64,000 bases of DNA from SR-FBR-E99 sp963732365 (GCA_963732365.1 CAVSZC010000004.1:297920-361919), one strand, 5' to 3'; counted from the stretch's first letter, positions 35,201-43,892 are shown. The notes: generated by a model not told the origin, from the letters alone. A program made the numbers and translations.

Positions 35201-36811
35201 ATGAAAAAAGTTCTTGCTCAGTTAATACTGATGCTTCCCTGGTTATGCCTGACCGGTCAGCAGGCTGAATTGTTGAAGAATATCAACTACGGCTCCTCAG
35301 GCTCATATATCTCGTATATGACAAACTGTGGCGGAAAGGTTCTTTTTAAAGCCACAAATTCCGGAAATACAAATAATGAGCTGTGGGTCACCGACGGAAC
35401 GGCTGACGGCACTTACCTGCTGAAGGAGATAAATCCCTCAACAAAAACAGGGAGTGACATAGGCCAGATGACAATATTTAAAAATGAAGCCTATTTCAGC
35501 GCCAACGACGGAACCCACGGAGCAGAACTATGGAAAACTGACGGCACCGCCGAGGGAACAGTCATGGTAAAGGATATCTCACCCGGCAGCCAGGGAAGCC
35601 AGCCCGGTCACCTCGTCGTATGGAATGACAATCTCTACTTTAAAGCCTTTCATCCAGACTACGGAACAGAGTTATGGAGAACTGCCGGGACGAAAGAATC
35701 AACTCAACTTGTGGCAGATATAACCCCAGGTGCAGCCTCAACACAGCCAGGGTACCTTTTCCCTACCTCTTGCGGTATCTATTTCAACGGGCTTAATAAT
35801 CTGCATCTCTATTTCTCCAACGGGACCCCCTCAGGTTCATTTCTCCTGTCAGACGAAATAAGTGTAGGTCAGCTTGATAATGCTTTTTTCACCGAATACA
35901 AAAATGAAGTCTATTTCCGGGCGGTTGATGCTACAAGCGGCACAGGTTCACAGCTGTGGAAGACATCAGGGAACTCTGTTACAAGAGTGACAGGGTTCGT
36001 AAGCGGTACTACCCAATTCGATCCCAGGCACCTCACAGTGGCAGGAGGTAAACTTTTCATGGTTGGCGAACAGGAGCCTTACGGGAGGGAGTTATGGGTT
36101 CTGGATGATTCAGGCATTAAAATGGTAAAAGATATTAATCCCGATGGACACGCAGGACTTGCCGGCGGTTTCTTCACAGAATTCAAGGGAAAGCTTGTAT
36201 TTTCAGCTAATATTCCGGCATCCGGACAGGAGGTCTGGGTGTCAGATGGCACCTCGAACGGGACAAAAATAATAAAAGACCTGAATCCCGGACCTGCCAG
36301 TTCCTTTGCAATATCACCTGTAAATATCGGGGATACCCTTTACTTTTCTGCTGACGATGGAACAGGTGGTGAGATATGGAGGATACTCAGCCCCGATGGC
36401 CAGCCTGAGAAATTTATTAATATCATCGGAGGTGGGGCCTGGGGCCCGGAACTGGCACGGATTGGCAAAACATACGTCTTTTCAGCCAGTGATGCTGTGA
36501 ACGGTACCGAACTGTGGAAGATGACCCTGTCAGGCAGTACCGATATTCAGCGAGTTACGGGAAGATCATTATTCATGGTCTATCCCAATCCGGCAACCGA
36601 TCACCTCACCGTTGAGTTTACCGAAGACTGCAGATGGCCTGTAACTATATCTCTTCTGGATATATCCGGAAGAAAGGTCTATGAATGCACAGCGGATAAA
36701 AGGGTGGTTACAATTGACAATCTTACTGCACATATCAATCCGGGATTGTACATTGTGAGAATAAGCGACAGACTCACTGAGGCGGCTGTCAGAATATTAA
36801 TAAAGAAGTAG
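35201..36811 (+). CDS. ELWxxDGT-repeat protein with T9SS sorting domain
   Basis: This 536-residue exported protein is built of repeated segments with the ELWxxDGT signature: ELWVTDGTADGT, ELWKTDGTAEGT, ELWRTAGTKEST, plus ELWVLDDS, EVWVSDGTSNGT and ELWKMTLSG. Such repeats form beta-propeller-like folds on secreted proteins. The C-terminal 85 residues are a type A type IX secretion sorting domain: VYPNPATDHLTVEF, then LLDISGRKVYE and a final YIVRISDRLTEAAVRILIKK. It should therefore be exported across the outer membrane. The in-frame ATG at 35195 is an alternative. It closes the six-gene run and converges on an M28 peptidase gene. Confidence 0.9.
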   Translation: MKKVLAQLILMLPWLCLTGQQAELLKNINYGSSGSYISYMTNCGGKVLFKATNSGNTNNELWVTDGTADGTYLLKEINPSTKTGSDIGQMTIFKNEAYFSANDGTHGAELWKTDGTAEGTVMVKDISPGSQGSQPGHLVVWNDNLYFKAFHPDYGTELWRTAGTKESTQLVADITPGAASTQPGYLFPTSCGIYFNGLNNLHLYFSNGTPSGSFLLSDEISVGQLDNAFFTEYKNEVYFRAVDATSGTGSQLWKTSGNSVTRVTGFVSGTTQFDPRHLTVAGGKLFMVGEQEPYGRELWVLDDSGIKMVKDINPDGHAGLAGGFFTEFKGKLVFSANIPASGQEVWVSDGTSNGTKIIKDLNPGPASSFAISPVNIGDTLYFSADDGTGGEIWRILSPDGQPEKFINIIGGGAWGPELARIGKTYVFSASDAVNGTELWKMTLSGSTDIQRVTGRSLFMVYPNPATDHLTVEFTEDCRWPVTISLLDISGRKVYECTADKRVVTIDNLTAHINPGLYIVRISDRLTEAAVRILIKK

Positions 36812-36825
36812 CGCTTCTCTATTAT

Positions 36826-38385
36826 CTATTCCTTCTTCTCAGGAGCAAACAGCCCCTCTCTTGACAGCAGATGATCCAGATTCGCAAGCCCGTACACTAC
36901 CACGGCAGTGACGACAGCGGTATGCTTCTGGTACTCGGCAATGCTCTTGTCATACGTATCACGCTCGGTGTGCCATATCTCTCCGTATGCGAAGTTATAC
37001 CCTTTTGAGTCGGACGTTTCAAATGAAAGCGTCGGCACTGCGTTCATTGCAAAGTGTGCATGATCCGACCCTCCCGCTGAAGTTGGTCTGGGCCTTGCAG
37101 GTGTGGTACGCTTAGTGAGCGTGAACGGGAAATCAGGACTTATGCTGTTGAGTGGCTTGCACACCTTTTCAAAGTCCTCATACATCGCCTCGGGCACAGT
37201 CAGCCCTGATGCCACGGTAGGACCACCATCGCGGTTGAAATAGTTCGAAATCCCCGGCAACTTGTCCATATTGCTTTCAACCCAGTGCTTTGATCCCAGC
37301 AGTCCGAACTCCTCGCCTGCCCACAGGCATACCAGTATGGTACGCTCGGGCTTACCCCCAGCTGCCATGATGAGACGGGCTGCCTCCATAGCCGGAGTAA
37401 CGCCTGATCCGTCATCAACACCGCCGGTGGCCACATCAAACGCATCAAGATGTCCTCCCATCATGACGTACTCATCAGGGTACCTTGTCCCTTTGATGAC
37501 TCCAATAACATTGTGATATTTCACAGGTCCGGGCTTGAAATGATTGCGGATGTCAAACTCAAGGAGGAAGTATCTTCTCTCTTTGGCCATCTGTTCGATG
37601 ATCTTATACTGGCTCTCGTCAAGCTTGATATCACAGACCGTGGGGAGATTTTCAAAGGTCATGTTATCGAGGTTCTTGCGGTCATAAAGTGCTGTGATGG
37701 GAACTGTGGCACTCTGAATGATTCCCAGAATTCCAGCCTCACGCATCTCCCTGTAGAAGAGGGCCGGCTCCTCCTTAAGAGGAAGCATCGGCTTTGGCTC
37801 ACTACCACGGTTGGTGAAATTTTCACGCATTATCTCCCGGTTGATTTTTGAGATGGAATCATTGTACACCTTTATCACATCCCTTGCTGAGTCAGCCTTG
37901 AGTGAGAAGTCTATGGGCCATCCTGTGCTCTTCCCCCCTATCAGCACCCACGCTCCCTTCAGGGCTCCCTTCATCCTTTCAAACTCCTCCTTGCTCTTCG
38001 GCTCAATAAGGACATGACCGCGCTGAACACCTTTCGTACCTGAAGTAAATGAGGGAGTGGCAAAATGCAACACCATGCCATTATCTGAAAGCATGCGGCC
38101 GAACCACGGGCCCCTGTTAAATCCTACCGGCACAGTGCCTGCCTCGTCAATGATCACCTCCATACCCCACTTCTTAAACTCCGAGGCACACCACAATGCG
38201 GCATTCTCATAAGCGTCAGATCCTATCAGCCTTCCGCCGAAACGGTTTGAGATGACATCAAGATGCTGCATGGTGCGGTTATCAGTCTGACCAAGCTCGA
38301 TTATACGGTCAACAACTTTTCCCTGCTGGGCATCCAGTCCAGCCGTAGCCATCAGAAACAAAAAAGGCAGAATTATTCTTTTCAT
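36826..38385 (-). CDS. M28-family zinc metallopeptidase, exported
   Basis: This 519-residue M28 aminopeptidase-like enzyme has a signal peptide (about 1-19). A PA-type insert (about 140-250) precedes the catalytic domain. The zinc ligands are visible: His in MGGHLDAFDV, Asp in GGVDDGSGVTPA, the catalytic/ligand Glu pair in WAGEEFGLLG, Asp in NRDGGPTVA and His in GGSDHAHFAM. It would hydrolyse peptides at the cell surface or periplasm. It is transcribed towards the secreted cluster with a 14-bp gap. The 247 bp upstream holds heptamer repeats and a TGAACTTGTTGAAGG-like sequence but no gene. Confidence 0.93.
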   Translation of the reverse strand: MKRIILPFLFLMATAGLDAQQGKVVDRIIELGQTDNRTMQHLDVISNRFGGRLIGSDAYENAALWCASEFKKWGMEVIIDEAGTVPVGFNRGPWFGRMLSDNGMVLHFATPSFTSGTKGVQRGHVLIEPKSKEEFERMKGALKGAWVLIGGKSTGWPIDFSLKADSARDVIKVYNDSISKINREIMRENFTNRGSEPKPMLPLKEEPALFYREMREAGILGIIQSATVPITALYDRKNLDNMTFENLPTVCDIKLDESQYKIIEQMAKERRYFLLEFDIRNHFKPGPVKYHNVIGVIKGTRYPDEYVMMGGHLDAFDVATGGVDDGSGVTPAMEAARLIMAAGGKPERTILVCLWAGEEFGLLGSKHWVESNMDKLPGISNYFNRDGGPTVASGLTVPEAMYEDFEKVCKPLNSISPDFPFTLTKRTTPARPRPTSAGGSDHAHFAMNAVPTLSFETSDSKGYNFAYGEIWHTERDTYDKSIAEYQKHTAVVTAVVVYGLANLDHLLSREGLFAPEKKE

Positions 38386-38540
38386 TTATTCCGGTTTTAG
38401 AGTATCGCAAGCTAATTATTATAACCGGAATTATTCCTCTGCCGCTATGTGTTGTTCAGCAACTCCATGCCAGGTCCCCTGATGCCGGTACCCTGAGCAG
38501 ATTCCTGAACTTGTTGAAGGTGTCGAAGGAGATCCTGCAC

Positions 38541-38575
38541 CTTGCCCCTTGCTCCTTGCTCCTTGCTCCTTGCTC
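38541..38575. repeat. Heptameric tandem repeat (CTTGCTC)n
   Basis: Five tandem 7-bp units (CTTGCCC, then CTTGCTC four times) occur in the spacer before the DUF6483-like gene. On the other strand the unit reads GAGCAAG, related to repeats at 39947 and 50250. Confidence 0.75.
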
Positions 38576-38632
38576 TAACACCCTGAGCTCTGAGCCATAC
38601 TTCCTTCCCGATAATCTTCCTACCTTAGACCC

Positions 38633-39052
38633 ATGTACCAGAAAGACTATATCCTCCGCATGATCGAGATGCTGGGTGACCTGCTGGCAGCTCTCTTCGG
38701 CATGATAAGGAGAGGAGAGTTCACCCAGGCATCTGAAAATCTCGAACGCATTTATTATGATATGCTGAAGGATGACGCCTCTTTCTTCAGGTCAATCCCA
38801 AAAGAAGATCTGACACACAAGCTTCTAGAAGAGCATAATTATACCAACGGGCATCTTGAGATACTTGCCGAACTCTTCAACGCCGAGGCAGAGCTTGCGG
38901 CTGCGCAGGGCAATCCGAAAGGCTGTCTTGAATATTCAGAAAAATCGTTACTGCTTTTTGAATTTATTGATCTTCAGCAAAAGACTCTCTCCCTTGACCG
39001 TCTTGACAAAATGACTGCAATCCGCAATCGGATTTCGAGACTTATGGACTGA
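38633..39052 (+). CDS. Small helical protein, DUF6483-like
   Basis: This 139-residue cytosolic protein begins MYQKDYILRMIEMLGDLLAALFG and is predicted to be all-helical, with alanine-rich NAEAELAAAQGNPKGCLEYSEKSL (a TPR-like pair). It resembles the DUF6483 group of small proteins of unknown role. There is no signal peptide and no enzyme motif. It stands alone: upstream is the heptamer repeat spacer, and downstream is the 3' end of the sirtuin gene on the other strand. Function unknown. Confidence 0.7.
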   Translation: MYQKDYILRMIEMLGDLLAALFGMIRRGEFTQASENLERIYYDMLKDDASFFRSIPKEDLTHKLLEEHNYTNGHLEILAELFNAEAELAAAQGNPKGCLEYSEKSLLLFEFIDLQQKTLSLDRLDKMTAIRNRISRLMD

Positions 39053-39062
39053 TAATAAAAGA

Positions 39063-39112
39063 CTTAACCACAGTGTTACTCGGGGCCATACCTTGCGGCC
39101 TCAGTGGTTAAG
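39063..39112. repeat. Inverted repeat CTTAACCAC/GTGGTTAAG
   Basis: Nine-bp arms (39063-39071 and 39104-39112) flank a GC-rich core containing GGGGCC and GCGGCC. It lies just after the DUF6483-like gene stop and may be a dispersed repeat or terminator-like hairpin. No T-tract follows. Confidence 0.5.
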
Positions 39113-39190
39113 AAAGAAAGAAACAAGGGAGATTCGAAATAATTTTTTACGCTTTGCGGGATTTCCTCACTGCGCTCGTCAACTTGTGAT

Positions 39191-39220
39191 TTTTGTCTTG
39201 TGACTTTTGTCTTTTATCTT
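39191..39220. repeat. 30-bp dispersed repeat, copy 1
   Basis: This T-rich stretch beginning TTTTGTCTTGTGACTT and ending GTCTTTTATCTT is identical over 30 bp to 42428-42457. It abuts the sirtuin stop codon. Confidence 0.7.
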
Positions 39221-39908
39221 AACCTATAGCTGCAAGCTTCTGCGCCAGAATCGCGACTCCCCTTCCGGCTCCCTCACTTATATATTCAACTTCATGATGC
39301 GAAGGTATCCTGACAGGATTGGGGTCAACAACATATACCGGTGTCATCATTGAGACATAGTGGATCAGTCCGGCAGCAGGATAAACATTCAGCGATGTGC
39401 CTATTACTACAAATATCTCTGCATAAGAAGCAATCTCCGCAGCCTCCTCCATCGCCGGAACCGCCTCTCCAAACCAAACTATATTTGGTCTGAGGAGTGA
39501 TCCGTCGGCAGCTTTTTCCCCTGGCTCAATATCGCGGTATCCGATATCGATTACATTACCAGGATCTATGCTGCCCCGTGCCTGAGTCAGCATGCCATGC
39601 AGGTGCAGCACCCTGGTGCTCCCGGCACGTTCATGGAGATTGTCGACATTTTGAGTTATAATCTGTACGTCAAAATCCTTCTCCAGTTTAACCAGTCCGG
39701 TGTGACCCGCATTTGGCTGTGCCATCTCAAGATGCCGGCGCCTCTCATTATAGAAGCGCAACACCAGTTCCGGATCTCTGTGCCATGCCCCTGGGGTAGC
39801 CACATCTTCAACCCGGTACTCCTCCCATAACCCTCCGCTTTCGCGAAATGTCTTTATACCGCTCTCGGCACTCATCCCGGCGCCGGTAAGAACCACAATC
39901 TTTTTCAT
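39219..39908 (-). CDS. Sirtuin-type NAD-dependent protein deacylase, class III-like
   Basis: This is a 229-residue sirtuin (ATG at 39908 chosen because the longer frame from 39959 encodes only repeat-derived sequence). NAD-binding motifs are GAGMSAESGIKTFRESGGLWEEY and TQNVDNLHERAGS, with the catalytic His in LHLHGML. Y-N-E-R in RFYNERRRH matches the Tyr/Arg pair that favours succinyl-lysine in SIRT5/CobB-type class III enzymes. The zinc module is missing: between LTQARGSIDP and RPNIVWFGE there is not one cysteine, where most sirtuins have two CxxC pairs. FVVIGTSLNVYPAAG follows as usual. It is a cytosolic deacylase by family. Confidence 0.92.
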   Translation of the reverse strand: MKKIVVLTGAGMSAESGIKTFRESGGLWEEYRVEDVATPGAWHRDPELVLRFYNERRRHLEMAQPNAGHTGLVKLEKDFDVQIITQNVDNLHERAGSTRVLHLHGMLTQARGSIDPGNVIDIGYRDIEPGEKAADGSLLRPNIVWFGEAVPAMEEAAEIASYAEIFVVIGTSLNVYPAAGLIHYVSMMTPVYVVDPNPVRIPSHHEVEYISEGAGRGVAILAQKLAAIG

Positions 39909-39946
39909 GACGTGAATATAATAAATTGCATGCGTTAATGAGCAGG

Positions 39947-39967
39947 GAGCATGGGGCATGGAGCATG
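39947..39967. repeat. Heptameric tandem repeat (GAGCATG)n
   Basis: Three 7-bp units (GAGCATG, GGGCATG, GAGCATG) and a partial fourth occur upstream of the sirtuin gene. The unit is close to GAGCAAG of the repeats at 38541 and 50250. Confidence 0.65.
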
Positions 39968-40005
39968 GAGCTCAGGGAGAATAGCAGACAGATTTAAATA
40001 AGTAG

Positions 40006-40060
40006 TTTCCCCTCCTGAGACAGGAGGGGTCTCACTGGCGGTCGCCAGTGAGGGGGTGGT
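40006..40060. repeat. Two-hairpin dispersed repeat (REP-like), copy 1
   Basis: TTTCCCCTCCTG-AGA-CAGGAGGGG (40009-40029 hairpin) is followed by a second perfect hairpin with arms CTCACTGGCG and CGCCAGTGAG (40031-40052) and then GGGGTGGT. The same outline, with a different second hairpin, is at 50292-50348. It resembles REP-type elements mobilised by RAYT transposases. Confidence 0.75.
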
Positions 40061-40171
40061 GGACAATATACCATTCAGGCAGAGGTCAGGGTGCATAGCA
40101 GAAATGCAGAGAATGGAGCTGGTTTATTATGCTGCATAGTTTCTATATTTACATAGACTTACTTAAATCTT

Positions 40172-41548
40172 ATGGGCAACGATACAATAGGTGCGATTCT
40201 TGAAAACCAGCGAAAGTTTTTTGCGGCAGGGACGACACTCGATATCAGATACAGGCTGGAAGTGCTGAAAAAGCTTCGCTTCCTGATTCTTAAGTATGAA
40301 CCTCAGATCATGGAGGCTTTGTGGAATGATTTTCACAAACCTGAATTTGAAGCGGTGGCTACCGAAACCAGGTTCGTCATCAAAGAGTTGAATCATGCTA
40401 TCAGAAGGCTGAGGCGCTGGTCGAGGCCACAGAGAGTCCGCACACCAATTGTGCACTTTATTGCATCCAGTCGTATCGTACCTCAGCCCTATGGACAGGT
40501 GCTAATTCTCTCGCCATGGAATTATCCTTTTCAGCTTTCAATGGTCCCGGTGATTGGTGCACTTGCAGCAGGCAACTGCGTGGTCATGAAAGTCTCGCAG
40601 CAGGTCCCTCATACTACTGCTGTACTGCAAAAGATTATTGAAAATTTCCCGTCTGAGCTTATCGTGATGATCAACGGAGACCATACGGTAAGCGAACATT
40701 TGCTTAACCATAAGTTTGATTACATCTTTTTTACAGGGAGCTGCAATATCGGCAAATATGTCATGGAAAAGGCAGCCGTCAACCTGACACCTCTGTCGCT
40801 CGAGCTGGGAGGCAAGAACCCCTGCGTCGTCACTGCAGATGCCAGGCTTGATTACGCTGCCAGAAGGATCGTGTGGGGGAAGTTCATGAACGCCGGTCAG
40901 ACCTGCATATGCCCTGATTACCTGCTTGTGGACAGGAAGATCAAAGACCGCTTTCTTGAACTTATCAGGAAAGAGATTAACGCATCCTACGGCGCCGATC
41001 CTGAAAAAAGCCGGGACTACGCAAGGATCATCAGCAGTAATAACGTAAGAAGGCTTGAGGCACTGATGCACAGCGGCACAATTGTCACAGGCGGAAAGTG
41101 CGACCCTGAAAGATGTTATGTTGAACCGACGGTTATTAAAGACATAAGGCCTGACGACCCGGTGATGGACGAGGAGATTTTCGGGCCACTGCTGCCTGTT
41201 ATTGACTTTGATGATTTCAATGAGGTTTACAGAATTATCGAGCAGCATCCCAAGCCGCTTGCCGTTTATATTTTCACTGAAGACAGTAAGGTCGCAGGAA
41301 AATTCATTGAGAAGACACAAAGCGGGACAGCAGCAGTTAATGACACGGTCATCCAGATTGCCTCGCCATGGCTTCCATACGGAGGTGTCGGATGCAGCGG
41401 CATGGGGAAATACCATGGCAAAAAGTCATTCGAGACTTTCTCGAACATGAGGGCACTGATTAATAAGTCAACTCTGATTGACTTTCCAATACGCTATCCG
41501 CCGTATACTCAGATCAAAACAAGGATTCTGAGCCTCCTGATGAGATAA
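40172..41548 (+). CDS. Aldehyde dehydrogenase, class 3-like
   Basis: This is a 458-residue NAD(P)-dependent aldehyde dehydrogenase of the short ALDH3 type (no N-terminal extension). The motifs include VLILSPWNYPFQLSM, LSLELGGKNPCVV (general base Glu), the nucleophile Cys in MNAGQTCICPDY, EEIFGPLLPVI and the C-terminal GVGCSGMGKYHGKKSFETFS with PPYT near the end. It would oxidise aliphatic or aromatic aldehydes in the cytosol. It starts after a REP-like element and is monocistronic. Cofactor-binding Lys is kept in VMKVSQQVPH, though the usual following PSE is replaced. Confidence 0.93.
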   Translation: MGNDTIGAILENQRKFFAAGTTLDIRYRLEVLKKLRFLILKYEPQIMEALWNDFHKPEFEAVATETRFVIKELNHAIRRLRRWSRPQRVRTPIVHFIASSRIVPQPYGQVLILSPWNYPFQLSMVPVIGALAAGNCVVMKVSQQVPHTTAVLQKIIENFPSELIVMINGDHTVSEHLLNHKFDYIFFTGSCNIGKYVMEKAAVNLTPLSLELGGKNPCVVTADARLDYAARRIVWGKFMNAGQTCICPDYLLVDRKIKDRFLELIRKEINASYGADPEKSRDYARIISSNNVRRLEALMHSGTIVTGGKCDPERCYVEPTVIKDIRPDDPVMDEEIFGPLLPVIDFDDFNEVYRIIEQHPKPLAVYIFTEDSKVAGKFIEKTQSGTAAVNDTVIQIASPWLPYGGVGCSGMGKYHGKKSFETFSNMRALINKSTLIDFPIRYPPYTQIKTRILSLLMR

Positions 41549-41632
41549 TTCTATCAGAGCGGGCAAAGCCGGTCTGTGCCTTCCTTTCTTCATATACAGT
41601 ATCCGGCTGCTAATGGTGTGCATCTAGACAAA

Positions 41633-41664
41633 TTTGCAGAGTCCTTATTTTCTTCGTAACTTGT
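41633..41664 (+). promoter_or_regulatory. Weak promoter candidate before the isoaspartate methyltransferase gene
   Basis: TTTG (41633-41636) and TAACTTGT (41657-41664) are 20 bp apart, near the Bacteroidota TTTG-N20-TAnnTTTG pattern with mismatches in the -7 box. The ATG is at 41680. Confidence 0.28.
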
Positions 41665-41679
41665 ATAAAATCTGTCCTG

Positions 41680-42372
41680 ATGAAACAACTGACGGTCATA
41701 TTGCTGATTCTGGCATCTGCCCTGCATACCCAGAAAAAGGATAAATATGAATCGGCACGATTTAAGATGGTTGATAGCCAGATTGCGGCGCGGGGAGTCA
41801 GTGATGCAGCAACCCTGCGGGCAATGAGAACGGTACCCCGTCATCTCTTTGTTCTGCCTGAAAATGAAAAAGAGGCCTACAGCGACAGGCCTCTGCCTAT
41901 AGGATACGGTCAGACCATCTCGCAGCCCCTTATCGTCGCCTATATGACAGAGCTGTCAAGACCGGCAAAAGGCAAGAAAGCGCTTGAGATAGGTACCGGA
42001 TCAGGATACCAGGCAGCCGTGCTCGCGGAAATAGTTGACACCGTTTATACAATTGAGATAGTACCCGAACTGGCATGGGAGGCGACAGCCAGACTGAAGA
42101 TCCTTGAATATCAGAATATAGTCACAAAATACGGCGATGGCTACAAAGGTTGGCCTGAGCACGCTCCGTTTGACATCATAATCGTCACGGCGGCTGCTGA
42201 TCACATCCCCGAGCCACTCAAGGAACAGCTTGCAGAGGACGGCAGGCTGGTGATGCCTGTCGGAGACCCCGCCAAAGTACAGCAACTGATACTTCTGATA
42301 AAGAAAAAGGGTAAGATCACAGAGACTGTCCTGGAGCCGGTAAGGTTTGTCCCCCTTAAGAGACTGGAATAG
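41680..42372 (+). CDS. pcm: Protein-L-isoaspartate O-methyltransferase with export signal
   Basis: This 230-residue enzyme methylates isoaspartyl residues so damaged proteins can be repaired. The family motifs are: VPRHLFV, the catalytic Ser/Thr region YGQTISQPLIVAYM, and the AdoMet-binding ALEIGTGSGYQAAVLAE. AdoMet motif II appears as PFDIIIVTAAADHIP. What is odd is the N-terminus, a hydrophobic stretch (MKQLTVILLILASALH) that looks like a signal peptide, because the enzyme needs cytosolic AdoMet. It may instead be an anchor. It stands alone; the spacer after it carries copy 2 of the 30-bp repeat. Confidence 0.92.
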   Translation: MKQLTVILLILASALHTQKKDKYESARFKMVDSQIAARGVSDAATLRAMRTVPRHLFVLPENEKEAYSDRPLPIGYGQTISQPLIVAYMTELSRPAKGKKALEIGTGSGYQAAVLAEIVDTVYTIEIVPELAWEATARLKILEYQNIVTKYGDGYKGWPEHAPFDIIIVTAAADHIPEPLKEQLAEDGRLVMPVGDPAKVQQLILLIKKKGKITETVLEPVRFVPLKRLE

Positions 42373-42427
42373 CACTTACATTAAGACAAAAGACAAAAGT
42401 AAAAAGATAAAAGTCTGGCAATTAATC

Positions 42428-42457
42428 TTTTGTCTTGTGACTTTTGTCTTTTATCTT
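42428..42457. repeat. 30-bp dispersed repeat, copy 2
   Basis: Identical over 30 bp to 39191-39220. An inverted, partial copy (AAGACAAAAGACAAAAG) lies just upstream at about 42383-42399, so the locus can fold into a hairpin. Confidence 0.7.
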
Positions 42458-42518
42458 TTCTATCCGTGAATACCCATAAGCCTCTGAAACACGACTGCAT
42501 ATTTATTAACTTAGTGGT

Positions 42519-43706
42519 ATGGAAAAACTCAATCTATTTTTTGCACAGATAAAAGATATCAGCTTCTGGCAGAGGCTCTTTCACTGGAGGAAAATCAGAT
42601 CACTCAGCTTTGATGCCTATGAGGAATTCAGGAACTTTGCCAGGGAGCTCGAAAACGTACGGAAATCGACAGACGAGCTCCGCAACCGCATCACTGATAT
42701 CTCTGCACGAAACGAGAGCCTCCAGCAAAAGACCAGGGAGCTCGAGGTAAATTCCGCCCGTAAGGATGCACAGATGGAGGAGCTCAATGGCCGGCTAAGG
42801 GAGCACTCGGGAACAATAAATGAGCTTACGAAGAAAGTCTCAGCTTTTGAAGCATCAAAGGAGGATAATGTCAGAAACTATAATGAAAACATTGCACGTC
42901 TCAACCAGACCAAGGAGAGCCTCGAGGCAGAACGCAAAAGATTGAGCGATAACAGGGTGCGTGAGGCTGAGGAGCGTCTCGAGAACATGAAGAGACAGTG
43001 GTCAGAGCATGAGGCAGATGTAAAAAACTCTATCATTAAAATTTGTGACCTTAACCATGTGAAATATGTCGAGAAGGTCCCTTTCAGGGGTAATCCCGAC
43101 AACACTATTGAGATAAGCGGCGAATACATAATCCTTGACGCCAAGAGTCCGGCAAGTGACGACCTGAAGAACTTCCCGCTTTACATAAAGGCGCAGGCCG
43201 AGAGTGTGAAAAAATACGCCAGCCAGGATAATGTCAAGAAAAGCATTTTCCTCGTCGTTCCCACAAATACCATAGAACACCTGAAACAGCTCACCTACAG
43301 GATGGGCGATTATGATGTATTTGTCATCACCAGGGACTCCCTCGAGCCTGTCATACTGTCCCTGAAGAAGATAGAGGAGTACGATCTGGCAGAAAAGTTG
43401 AGCCCCGAAGACCGCGACAGTATCTGCCGCATCATTGGCAAGTTCGCCCATACGGCAAAGCGCAGGATTCAGGTTGACCAGTTCTTCTCCGAGGAGTTTA
43501 TTGATATCGTCCTCAGGAGTCAGAAAGATCTGCCTGACGACCTGCAGAAGCAGGTCATCGAATTTGAAAAGTCCGAAAAACTCAATCCGCCAACCGAGAA
43601 ACGGGCCAAGATCATCTCAATAGACGAACTGCAACGCAGAGGCGAAGAGATAAAAGCTGAAACAGAGATACGGAAGCTCTCTCCCCCCGCCGAAGCAGCT
43701 GAATAA
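42519..43706 (+). CDS. RmuC-like DNA recombination protein
   Basis: This 395-residue protein has a long coiled coil (about residues 35-165, with heptads such as LENVRKSTDELRNRI) and a C-terminal nuclease-like domain of the RmuC family. In that domain KVPFRGNPDNTIEISGEYIILDAKSP fits a PD-(D/E)XK core (Asp in NPDNTI and DAK). RmuC proteins limit inversions and recombination. It has no N-terminal membrane segment as some RmuC have. It is monocistronic and followed by a hairpin at 43815. Family membership is inferred from architecture and motif. Confidence 0.82.
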   Translation: MEKLNLFFAQIKDISFWQRLFHWRKIRSLSFDAYEEFRNFARELENVRKSTDELRNRITDISARNESLQQKTRELEVNSARKDAQMEELNGRLREHSGTINELTKKVSAFEASKEDNVRNYNENIARLNQTKESLEAERKRLSDNRVREAEERLENMKRQWSEHEADVKNSIIKICDLNHVKYVEKVPFRGNPDNTIEISGEYIILDAKSPASDDLKNFPLYIKAQAESVKKYASQDNVKKSIFLVVPTNTIEHLKQLTYRMGDYDVFVITRDSLEPVILSLKKIEEYDLAEKLSPEDRDSICRIIGKFAHTAKRRIQVDQFFSEEFIDIVLRSQKDLPDDLQKQVIEFEKSEKLNPPTEKRAKIISIDELQRRGEEIKAETEIRKLSPPAEAAE

Positions 43707-43814
43707 TCAGCTCTTTAAAGCATTTACTTGCAATTATTTTTAAAAAATCCTGATAATAAAAGAGTTATTCACGGCATTTAATTGTTCTTGACATTAGAAC
43801 CGTGAAACTCAGTC

Positions 43815-43845
43815 TTAACACAGTGAAAATCAGTGTTAAAAAAGT
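43815..43845 (+). terminator. Possible terminator hairpin after rmuC-like gene
   Basis: TTAACAC (43815-43821) and GTGTTAA (43833-43839) form a 7-bp stem followed by an A-rich run on the plus strand, which on the minus strand is a T-run. It sits in the 186-bp convergent gap. Support is weak. Confidence 0.35.
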
Positions 43846-43892
43846 ATCTATCCGATGACCGGGCAGGTTTCTCCGCCCCGATGTCGTCAGCT

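Noticed and set aside
28988..36811. The six-gene exported cluster as an injection system or anti-phage system
   Set aside because: There is no sheath, tube, nuclease, ATPase or toxin-like domain that I can see, so I name no function.
38541..38575. The heptamer tandem repeats as a CRISPR array
   Set aside because: The units are 7 bp with no spacers and no cas genes are present.
39909..39959. N-terminal extension of the sirtuin
   Set aside because: The added residues come from the GAGCATG heptamer repeat region and spacer; the ATG at 39908 matches the family start.
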